Positions 55,264 through 62,784 of a stretch of DNA of 64,000 nt are shown in pieces; the first letter of the stretch is position 1; every line of letters begins with the position of its first letter. The stretch is from Streptomyces decoyicus (lineage in GTDB: Bacteria > Actinomycetota > Actinomycetes > Streptomycetales > Streptomycetaceae). The translations under genes and the position numbers were made by a program. The stretch lies in NCBI RefSeq assembly GCF_019880305.1, contig NZ_CP082301.1:1736001-1800000 (forward strand), written 5' to 3'. A model generated the notes under the pieces. The model had not been told where the DNA came from. It was given only the letters and a program-made list of their open reading frames with translations, and made no database searches.

Positions 55264-55977
55264 TCAGGCGGTGGCAGCGATGCGGCGACGCTCGGCTGCG
55301 AGGGACCGTCTGCGGTCGGGACCGTCGAGGATGACTTTGTCGGTCATCTCCGTCAGGCGGGAGGCGACGCGGTCGCCGATGTGCTGGCGTAGGTCGGCCA
55401 TGCCGAGGTTGGTGGTCACCAGGGTCGGGAGCATCTCGTTGTAGCGGCGGTTGATCAGCCGCATCGTGATCTCCTCGGTCCACTCGCTGCTCTTGGCCGC
55501 GCCGAGGTCGTCGATGATCAGCAACGGGCAGCGGGCGAGGTCGATCAGTTCTCGCTCGCCATCGTGCCCGGGGCGCGGCCGCAGCTCCGCGTACAGGTCG
55601 GCGGCCGTGGTGGCCTTCCAGCGCAGCCGAACGCCGGCCAGGAGCAGGGATCGGACCGCGCCGTACGCCTGGTGGGTCTTGCCGGTGCCGGTGGTGCCGA
55701 CGATGAGCAGCGAGCGGCCCTGGGCGATGCCCGGCGCACCTTCCGGGCCGGGGCGTCCTGCTTGGGCGACTTCGCGGACCCAGGCGGCGACGGCTGGGTG
55801 GTCGGCGACGGCGGCCTGGTAGCGGGCCGGGATGCGGGCCTGTGCCGCTTGGAGGGCAGGGATGGGCTCCGCCGGGTCGGTGAGCCTGGCGGCCGGGTCG
55901 ATGCCCCGGGCCGTGAGGATGCTGGCCAAGCGGCGGGCGATGCCGCCGACGGGCTGGGCGTCGTGGTCGCGCATCAC
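55264..55977 (-). CDS. DnaC-like helicase loader ATPase
   Basis: A 237-residue AAA+ protein. Walker A GTTGTGKT (94-101), Walker B LLIIDDLGAAK (about 152-162), sensor TLVTTNL and arginine RVASRL near the end. This matches DnaC/IstB-type loaders used by mobile elements to load DnaB. ATG 55977 overlaps the stop of the replication protein gene by four bases. Confidence 0.82.
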   Translation of the reverse strand: MMRDHDAQPVGGIARRLASILTARGIDPAARLTDPAEPIPALQAAQARIPARYQAAVADHPAVAAWVREVAQAGRPGPEGAPGIAQGRSLLIVGTTGTGKTHQAYGAVRSLLLAGVRLRWKATTAADLYAELRPRPGHDGERELIDLARCPLLIIDDLGAAKSSEWTEEITMRLINRRYNEMLPTLVTTNLGMADLRQHIGDRVASRLTEMTDKVILDGPDRRRSLAAERRRIAATA

Positions 55978-56924
55978 AGCTCCTCGGCGTAGGCGGCGGC
56001 AGGATCGGCGGGGTTGGCCCAGGCCCGGTGATCGGGCACGTTAGGGCGCGATTCCGTCCGCACCAAACCAGCGGGGGTGGAGTTCATGGCCTCGTGGACC
56101 AGGCTCGGCAGGGTGCTCGGGTGCAGTCCCTTGGTTCGATGGCGGGCAAGGCCAGCGCGGATGTGAGTGGGGGCGATGCCCTCGGCGAGGAGCTTGGCGG
56201 TCTCGCGCCCGAGGTGGCCGAGTACGCCGCTGGGCGGGCGGTGTGTGCAAGCAGCGGCGTACTCGTCCATGAGCTGCTTGGTCGAGACGGTCTGCGGTAC
56301 GTGGGCGCTTGCGCCCCCCGAAGGAGTAGTTCCTAGATCCAGGTTCCTAGGTCCTAGATCCGGACCGTGAGGGCTCCCGGAAGGCTCACTGAATGCTCCG
56401 TGCGGGCTCAGTGAGGGCTCAGGAAGTGTGCTCTGACCTGCGGCGTTGTACTTCTTGGAGGGTTCCGTCAGTCCTCCAAGAGCCTTCACTGAAGGCTCGC
56501 TGATGGTTCCGTGAGACTTCACGGAGGAGTCCGTGACCACTCCGTGAGGCTGCAGTGCGCCGGGAGCGGCCTGCTCTTCGTCGTGCTGCGGGCAGGGTGG
56601 GTGTCGGATGCCGCTCGGACGGTTGACCTTCTGATGCTTCCGCCAGGTGACGATGTGCAGGTACCTCTTGCCGTCGTCGCCTTCGTAGCGGCAGATCAGG
56701 TCGGCACCGGCGAGCTGGGTCAGGTCCTCCTCGACATCGACAGGACCGTGTTGAGGCCGCAGGGACCACAGCAGGCCGGCGAGGACCGCGGGCTGATCGC
56801 GGAAGCGGCCGTGGTCGTCGGCCTGGGTGAGCAGTCCAAAGAAGGTCCGCTCGGCGGTTATGGAGACGGCGGCAAGCGACTCGGAGGCGAACGCCTCGGG
56901 CTTGATGGTGCGGATCCTGGCCAC
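55974..56924 (-). CDS. Primosomal/replication-initiation-like protein
   Basis: A 316-residue protein. Residues 1-95 (MARIRTIKPEAFAS, TFFGLLTQADDHGRFRD, LHIVTWRKHQKVNRPS) match the winged-helix N-terminus of phage and plasmid replisome-organiser proteins. A linker (about 115-205) repeats EPS-containing units, then a helical DnaD-like C-terminus follows (DEYAAACTHRPP). It is coupled to the DnaC-like gene, so the two probably load helicase at the element origin. The GTG at 56924 lies two bases after the upstream stop. Confidence 0.72.
   Translation of the reverse strand: MARIRTIKPEAFASESLAAVSITAERTFFGLLTQADDHGRFRDQPAVLAGLLWSLRPQHGPVDVEEDLTQLAGADLICRYEGDDGKRYLHIVTWRKHQKVNRPSGIRHPPCPQHDEEQAAPGALQPHGVVTDSSVKSHGTISEPSVKALGGLTEPSKKYNAAGQSTLPEPSLSPHGAFSEPSGSPHGPDLGPRNLDLGTTPSGGASAHVPQTVSTKQLMDEYAAACTHRPPSGVLGHLGRETAKLLAEGIAPTHIRAGLARHRTKGLHPSTLPSLVHEAMNSTPAGLVRTESRPNVPDHRAWANPADPAAAYAEEL
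56325..56555. repeat. Iteron-like repeats inside the replication gene
   Basis: Degenerate short direct repeats: CCTAG three times in 56332-56357, and CCGTGAG-like copies at about 56365, 56398 (CCGTGCG), 56411 (GTGAGGGCTC), 56509, 56530 and 56542. They encode the EPS-rich linker of the protein. Iterons embedded in replication genes mark origins in some plasmids; here that is a suggestion only. Confidence 0.4.
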
Positions 56925-56926
56925 GG

Positions 56927-57283
56927 TCAGCGACCCCCACCCGTGGCGGCGTATGCTCCGGCGGGCCGGAGGGTGCCGGTGGCCAAGTCGAGGTCGTACG
57001 CCTCCTCCCAGGTCACGTCGGGGTGGGCCCGGATCACCCAGCGTGCGGCCGTCATGCCCTGGGCTCGGTTGAGCGCTATGAGCTGCCCCTGTGCGTCGTA
57101 CGTGCGGGCGTAGGGGCTCGGCCAGCTCCGGCCGGGCTCGCGCTGCGAGACGCGGAGGGTACGGGCTCCGGGGATCATGTCCGCGATGAGGGCAGCCAAG
57201 CGGTGTCGGTGGGTTCCGGCAGTGGGTTCAACAGCCTTGGCGGACTGGACAGCGGGTGCCCTTCCACCTCGGAACTTGGGCAT
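56927..57283 (-). CDS. Small protein, first gene of the replication operon
   Basis: A 118-residue protein with a basic N-terminus and a C-terminal half reading RSWPSPYARTYDAQGQLI, then ARWVIRAHPDVTWEEAYDL. GAGGAA precedes ATG 57283. No domain recognised. Two bases before the replication gene start, so co-expressed with it. Confidence 0.6.
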   Translation of the reverse strand: MPKFRGGRAPAVQSAKAVEPTAGTHRHRLAALIADMIPGARTLRVSQREPGRSWPSPYARTYDAQGQLIALNRAQGMTAARWVIRAHPDVTWEEAYDLDLATGTLRPAGAYAATGGGR

Positions 57284-57387
57284 GCAACAATTCCTCACTC
57301 GTAGGTGGGGTGGGACGGCCGTTCTCGTCGAAAAGGTCAGCCGACCCATCCCGGTTATGAATCCGCACCCTTCGGGGTGGCGGGGTC

Positions 57388-57418
57388 GGCGCCCGGAAGC
57401 TGCTAGCTTCTGGGCGCC
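57388..57418. promoter_or_regulatory. Strong hairpin upstream of the replication operon
   Basis: A 14-base stem with one G-T pair (57388-57401 and 57405-57418) and a 3-base loop, about 105 bases before the first gene of the leftward operon. It may be an operator, attenuator or terminator for reading from outside. Confidence 0.5.
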
Positions 57419-58249
57419 TACTTCATTTCCCCCTGAACATTGGGGGCTTGACGCTGGGCGTTACCTCTGACTCTCCTCCTGATGTGGTCTCCGATTCGGC
57501 GCTTTCGCCGAGGGACCAGCAACATATGCACAGCGCTGCCAACACTCCAGCGCACAGCGGATGCTGAACCACTTCGACGCCAACTCGACATATGACTCCC
57601 CGGTGAGCCAAGGCCACCCCGGCGCGGCCCGCGGAAAGGTCCGGTGGACTGCTGGGTGGGTGATCCCACATCGATTCCGAGCCGAGGGCTATTCATGAAC
57701 GGCGTTCCCTGCATTGACATCACGCTCAGGCAGACAACGGAGCGGCGAGCGCTCACGTCTTCCTCGTTCGTGGTGATCCGACCGACTTGCCGCCCGCGGA
57801 GCATCAGAAACAAAGCACACCTGGAATGAAGATCCCGAGACGACTCAGCTTCTAGTGACACGGTGTGGCGCCCTGACGGAACGGGGGCTGAGCACTGCTG
57901 AGGCTTCCATCACAGCGCGGAGAGTGGCGCCATCTCGCCCCGCCGTAAACGCGCACAGCGGGCGGGTCGATTCGCTGCGAATGACTGCAAAGCCCACTCC
58001 TCCCCTGACGGAATCCCGGACCAACTGATGGCCGAACTGACTCGTGCAGCGATTTAAGCGGCACCTAAGCCCCTAGTCAAAGTAGCCATAAGCCCGAGTT
58101 GATGCGCGTAGAACAGGACATCCAATACCCCTGTCAAGGGGCGTGTCGAGCTCAACTCGCCCTACCAGAGCCCAATATGACGAACCATCCTCGCGTAGCG
58201 GAATATCGGTTCCCTCTTGCCTGCACTTACCGATGCACCGCATAAAAAG

Positions 58250-58300
58250 CGAGCGGCAAAAAATTGCCGCTTCCCGTGAGCGGCAATTTTTTGCCGCTCG
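58250..58300. repeat. Perfect nested inverted repeat, 22-base arms
   Basis: Arms 58250-58271 and 58279-58300 are perfect complements around a 7-base spacer. Each arm is itself near-palindromic (GCGGCAA, A/T run, TTGCCGC), so four GCGGCAA half-sites lie in about 50 bases. It lies 260 bases upstream of the XRE/MmyB-type regulator start. Confidence 0.85.
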
Positions 58301-58558
58301 TCATGTCCGAATCGCAGCCGTAGATACCGCCTTGCCCGGACCGTGATGTAGAACGTTGAATTAACTCCCCATCTCAACTGTGTTCTGGCCCACAATTCCA
58401 GCTCTATCGATCATGTAAGGATGGCAAGATCGAATTTGAGTTCCGTATCGTTGATGTACGGAAGACCCAGGGGAGGGGGCAGGCCGATGGCCTCCCCCTT
58501 TTCTATGCCGGAAAGCCTGCGGTGGCCCTGGTGCAGGCAACGAAGCACGGAGGATGCG

Positions 58559-59932
58559 ATGAGCGGGGGAACCGCTGAGAGCGGACCCGAGCGGAGCGGC
58601 AACAAGCTGCCCTCCGGTCAACGGGCTGCAACAGAGGCCGGGCAGGAAGAGACCCAGCCAGTCACCCCAGCGCAGCTGGTAGGCCTCGCCGGTCTTCTGC
58701 GGGCCTGGAAAGCTGTCGCCAGTGAACGGCTCGGCCGACAGATCACCCAGAAGGAAGTTGCCGAAGCCTGCGAACGCTCGGTGCGCTGGTACCGCGATCT
58801 GGAAACCGGCGCCGCAACACGGCTGACCCGCGAGCAGTGCGAGGCCATCGGAAAGCTGTTCATGCTAGGTCGCGACGAGCTTCAGGCCCTGCTGCTCTAC
58901 AGCATGGGTGGCGCAGTCGCTGCTGGTCCGGCGCCGGCGTTCGATACGCCCACCCGTCGTGCGGTGCAGGCCCTGCTCGACCAGCAGACGAATCCGGCCT
59001 GGCTTCTCGACTCGAAGTGGAACATCGTCGGGTACAACGACCCGATGAAGACCTGGTGCCCGTGGGTCATGGATCCCGGTGCCAACCTGATGCGGTGGTC
59101 GCTGCTCAGCGACGAGGCGAAGACGGTCTTCGTGGACTGGAACAAGCACGCCATCGAGTGGCTGGCGATGCTGCGCTTCTCCGTACTCCAGCACCCGCAG
59201 GATGCCGAAATCGGTGCTCTCGTCGCCGAGATCATCAACGCAGATGCCTACCTTCGACGGCTGTGGGAAGAGCGCTGCGATGTCACCGAGGCGCGGGAGG
59301 CCTTCTACTACCGGGGCTCCCTGCCGGCCCACAATTTCGAGATCGTCGAGCTGGAGTCTCAGACACTCTTCCCGGCAGCCTTGCCGGACTGCCGCATGGT
59401 CATCATGACCTGGCTGCACGCCGACAACTCCAAGCGGCAGGCCAGAGAGGTGTCCGGCCAGGCCCCGGAGAGCGGGGAGCTGGCACGCAGGTCAAACGGT
59501 CAGCTCCCCGGGCAGATCAGCGTCGCCACGGCCGCCGAAGCCGCGACGTACGCCGGCGAAGGTGCCGTCGCCCTGCCCATCCTCAGCGAACTGATGGGGC
59601 ACGGCTGCCGGCTGACCTACGGTCCTTCGACCCGCACCGTCATCTGGGCCACGCGGCAGGACGACGGCCGCTGGGACGTCGCCGAGGTCAACCCGTACAC
59701 CGTCATCGTCCGCATGCCGCAGGCGATCCACGTCAAGGGGGCCTCCGAGGAGTACAAGCTGCTCACTCGGGCTCTGCTGCCCATCGACTCCAGTGACGCG
59801 GTACAGCGCATCCAGGAGATGACCGCGCAGCTGCGCCGGCGCATCGAGGTTCTGGAAGAGATCCACCGCGACGAGTGGGAAGCCGACCGCGACCGGGTTC
59901 CCTACACCTGGCACCCGGTCGACGAGATCTAG
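58559..59932 (+). CDS. XRE-family regulator with MmyB-like ligand-binding domain
   Basis: About 457 residues from ATG 58559, five bases after GGAGG; an upstream extension lacks this site. A helix-turn-helix lies at about 40-110 (RQITQKEVAEACERSVRWYRDLE). A MmyB-type PAS-like ligand-binding domain follows (NPAWLLDSKWNIVGYNDPM, NADAYLRRLWEERCDV). The last 130 residues are extra, ending in a coiled coil. It may bind the palindrome upstream, though no link is shown. Confidence 0.8.
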   Translation: MSGGTAESGPERSGNKLPSGQRAATEAGQEETQPVTPAQLVGLAGLLRAWKAVASERLGRQITQKEVAEACERSVRWYRDLETGAATRLTREQCEAIGKLFMLGRDELQALLLYSMGGAVAAGPAPAFDTPTRRAVQALLDQQTNPAWLLDSKWNIVGYNDPMKTWCPWVMDPGANLMRWSLLSDEAKTVFVDWNKHAIEWLAMLRFSVLQHPQDAEIGALVAEIINADAYLRRLWEERCDVTEAREAFYYRGSLPAHNFEIVELESQTLFPAALPDCRMVIMTWLHADNSKRQAREVSGQAPESGELARRSNGQLPGQISVATAAEAATYAGEGAVALPILSELMGHGCRLTYGPSTRTVIWATRQDDGRWDVAEVNPYTVIVRMPQAIHVKGASEEYKLLTRALLPIDSSDAVQRIQEMTAQLRRRIEVLEEIHRDEWEADRDRVPYTWHPVDEI

Positions 59933-59951
59933 ATAGCCGGTGCGGCTCCCG

Positions 59952-59968
59952 CTGGGGGCCTCCCCCAG
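59952..59968 (+). terminator. Terminator hairpin after the regulator gene
   Basis: Perfect 7-base stem with a 3-base loop, 20 bases after the stop, within a larger 9-base repeat (59947-59955 and 59985-59993). The following bases to 60248 hold no convincing gene. Confidence 0.6.
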
Positions 59969-60248
59969 GCCCACGCTCTGTCCACCAGCGGGACCCAGCA
60001 GGTGACCGTGCGCGGCACCCTCGTCGGAGCGGCCTGCGCCTACGCCTGCCTTGAGGAATCCCTCCGCGTCGCGGCGAGCGCGAGGGTCACCTTCGACCGT
60101 GAGGGATGACCCGCAGTGGGCGTCACGCGCGAGGAGGCCGGACTCACAAGTGTGGCAGCCCAGAGAGGATCCTCCGGCCGTCGGGAGCGCCAGCTGGCTG
60201 TCCGCCACGTGGCCACAGCGGCCTCGATCGGTGCCGCTGACGACCGCC

Positions 60249-61013
60249 TCAACCGCTTATGCCCAGCCCAGGCAAGGTCAGCACTCCTCGATCAGCACAG
60301 CTGACATCATCCAGGCCGAGCTCCCGGGGAGAGCGCGCTCCGCGGAAACGCAGCTCTGCGACCGCCATCTGTGCCGCTGTCGCAGCACTCTCCCACCCCA
60401 GCTCCGCGAAATTCGCCTCCCACCACCCCATGAGGGGCACCTGCCAGCCCCGGCCCTCCATCTCGTCCGGCGGAGTGCCGCCGGGCACGCCACGGTCGTC
60501 GACGAGCACCGTCAGACCTTCGGTACGTCCACAGAGGAGCCCCACAGCGCGGCCGTTGTCGGCCCCATTGACGATATTGAACGCAGCCGTGTCATCCCCG
60601 ACCTGCGCCGGCAGCTGTTCGCCCCACGCCCGCAGCAGGCTCTCCAGCGCCTCCTCCAGCCGCTCCCAGTCCGGCGTCACGTAGCCCGCGGGGTAGACCT
60701 CGGGAGGGCTGCCGGGACCAGAGCGGTAGAGCTGCCACAGATACGGCAGGCTGCTGGCATACGAAACCTGCTCAGGGCCGTCACCCACGCCACGCTCGAA
60801 GCGGGCGAACTCCGCCTGCTCCAACTCCGCCGTACGACGGACGGACAACTGCAAGCCCTCCACACCATGGTTCAGCAGCAGTGTCCGCTCATCCGTACGC
60901 CAGCGAATGTTCGGCCCATACGCGTCTCCGCCGTACAGCGTCGGCAGTCCGATCCGGTCAACCACCACTTCCAGGACCGCGCGAGCGGCATCGGTACGCT
61001 GCGCCGGCGTCAT
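60249..61013 (-). CDS. Hypothetical protein, about 254 residues
   Basis: The frame is open from 61454; ATG 61013 (MTPAQRTDAARAVLEVVV) is taken as start because the segment before it is less protein-like, though ATG 61130 is possible. The protein has IRWRTDERTLLLNHG, PYLWQLYRSGPGSPPEVYP and a GWWEANFAELGWE segment near the end, suggesting a compact alpha/beta protein. Not recognised. Confidence 0.5.
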   Translation of the reverse strand: MTPAQRTDAARAVLEVVVDRIGLPTLYGGDAYGPNIRWRTDERTLLLNHGVEGLQLSVRRTAELEQAEFARFERGVGDGPEQVSYASSLPYLWQLYRSGPGSPPEVYPAGYVTPDWERLEEALESLLRAWGEQLPAQVGDDTAAFNIVNGADNGRAVGLLCGRTEGLTVLVDDRGVPGGTPPDEMEGRGWQVPLMGWWEANFAELGWESAATAAQMAVAELRFRGARSPRELGLDDVSCADRGVLTLPGLGISG

Positions 61014-61501
61014 CGATCCCGCTCGATATTCACGCACCGTGATTGGCAAGCGCCGGAAGTCACTTTCCGCAGGTCGCCGGTGCAGGCGCTCCGCTATATC
61101 GCCTGCCTCCCTGACGCCCGACGCGCACATAAGTCCACTTTGCCCGAAAAGTGATAAATAGCAACGCGATGGTGGTGCTGTTGATGTTGGGGTGCGAGAT
61201 CGAGCTGCAGCCGGAACTCGATCACTTGGCCACGGACACCGCGGGACGCTGTTTGTGGGGAGCAGCCCTACGGTCACGGATGCAGGAGGAAACAGGCTTC
61301 CGCTGCTGCATCGCGTGCTTGCCACATGGGCCACCGAGAGAGGTTGAAGCCCCCTCCCCGGGGTCAGTCCCAGTGGCCGAAGGCCAGGTCTCGGAGCCTG
61401 GAGAGAAGGTGCACGTGCGCCGTCGCGTCGAGTAGCGCCACAGGCGTCGCGCACGCTGCCCCTTGGCCAACCACGTCGGCGCTACCAGGCAAGATGGCCG
61501 T
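61014..61501. other. Divergent gap
   Basis: About 490 bases between a leftward hypothetical gene and the rightward PPOX gene. It must hold both promoters; nothing more is visible. Confidence 0.4.
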
Positions 61502-61915
61502 ATGGCTGCACCACCTCCTTCACAGTCCGACACCGAGCTGGATTTCTGGCAGGAACGCCGCATTTGCTTCCTCACCACTCCGCGGCCCGACGGCACCCCG
61601 CACCTCGTCCCGGTCGGAGTGATGTACGACCCGGAGACTCGCATCGCCCGCGTCATCAGCAGCCGTACCAGCAGGAAGGTCCGCAACGTCCTTGCCGCCG
61701 GGCCGGACGTCACCGTTGCGGTCAGCCAGGCCGAGGGGCGCCGCTGGTCGACGCTGGAGGGAACCGCTGTCATCAAAGACGACCCGCAATCCGTCGCAGA
61801 CGCCGAAGCGCGCTACACCCAGCGGTACAAGCAACCGCGGCCCAACCCTGAACGCGTAGTCATCGAGATCACGGTCACCCGGGCTATGGGCACAGCGAAG
61901 CCCTCGGGCTGGTGA
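61502..61915 (+). CDS. PPOX-class (F420-dependent-like) oxidoreductase
   Basis: A 137-residue protein of the split beta-barrel flavin/F420-binding fold: ERRICFLTTPRPDGTPHLVPV, a VISSRTSRKVRNVLA cofactor-binding strand-helix, and LEGTAVIKDD. ATG 61502 is chosen as relatives start near this point; the frame is open 13 codons earlier. Substrate unknown. Housekeeping-type gene, so this may already be outside the mobile element. Confidence 0.75.
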   Translation: MAAPPPSQSDTELDFWQERRICFLTTPRPDGTPHLVPVGVMYDPETRIARVISSRTSRKVRNVLAAGPDVTVAVSQAEGRRWSTLEGTAVIKDDPQSVADAEARYTQRYKQPRPNPERVVIEITVTRAMGTAKPSGW

Positions 61916-62551
61916 CCCCAACCACCAGTAGCCGCCGCAGACGGCGGCATTCCCCTCCGGGCACCGAAACTACGACCGCCACACGGCGCATCCGCCCGCC
62001 GTCGATCGTTGGCGTATGCGCATCCGGGCTGGCGCCCAGCTCGTCGGGCCACGGCTCCAGCCGCATGACCGAGGCCTGCGCGTACAGGAGCTGCGGAGTA
62101 CGGGCCCTCGGCGGTGCTCGCTGCAGTTGCTCCGCGCTACGGACTGCGCGGGAGGCGAGCCAGTCGGCGACCTCTACACAGAGGGGCAGTTCGTGGCTCT
62201 GGGGCCCGGCTCGTCCTGCGGGAGCGTGAGCCTCCGCGGTTCAGTGCTTCGAGGAACCAGGCCAGGTCTTGGTCGTTGGCGGAGGCCGTGCGGCCGAGCC
62301 GGCCCGGCCTGGCTGACGCCCTGGATATCCGACCGAGCCTCATGCGACGTCTCGTTCGACGAGAGGTAGGCGAACACGTCGCACGCCATCCAGATGACCC
62401 ACTCGGGATGGATTTCGGTGACCTTGCCCCCATTGAACAGAGGGCCTGGTGAACTCCGGCGTGACCGGCGCCAGTTGGCCAGCGCACCTTCGGTGCGGAA
62501 ATCAGCCAGCTTGATGGCGGGAGTTCGGGACGTCGGCACCTCAGCGCACAT
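61884..62551 (-). pseudogene. Degraded gene with two frameshifts
   Basis: Three minus-strand frames give successive protein-like parts. The first (from 62551) has KLADFRTEGALANWRR and IHPEWVIWMACDVFAYL; the second has SANDQDLAWFLEALNRG; the third has VADWLASRAVRSAEQLQ and SVMRLEPWPDELGASP. High G/C at third positions continues through all three, as in a recently broken gene. Function not recognised. Confidence 0.5.
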
Positions 62552-62691
62552 GACTGAGCTGCGGTCTTAGCCCCCATGGCATGACAGTTGGAGGCGGCGT
62601 CAAGGCCGCGCGCTGCCGCCGCACCGGACACCCTGTGACGATCGATTGATCAGTATTGGCCATTTTTGGAATCACTTTTGACGGAATGAAA

Positions 62692-62706
62692 TGTTCCAGG
62701 GGAACA
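62692..62706. promoter_or_regulatory. Palindromic operator candidate
   Basis: TGTTCC-AGG-GGAACA, a perfect 15-base dyad about 80 bases upstream of the secreted nuclease start, within an A/T-rich promoter-like stretch. Binding protein unknown. Confidence 0.45.
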
Positions 62707-62784
62707 TGACGTGTCAATCCGCATATACCTCTATTACTGCCTTGATGGCGCATGGGGCGATATGCGCCGAATGGAAGGAAGTAC

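Larger units (their letters stand above)
57284..58558. other. Long non-coding region between replication operon and regulator gene
   Basis: About 1.3 kb without a credible gene, unusual for this dense region. It has the hairpin at 57388-57418, a small hairpin with 5-base arms at 58128-58141, and the long nested palindrome at 58250-58300. Divergent promoters for the replication operon and the regulator must lie here; an origin of replication or transfer is possible. Confidence 0.5.

Noticed and set aside
54578..55483. Long upstream extension of the DUF2637 gene
   Set aside because: It is the shadow of whiB; the GTG overlap at 54577 fixes the start.
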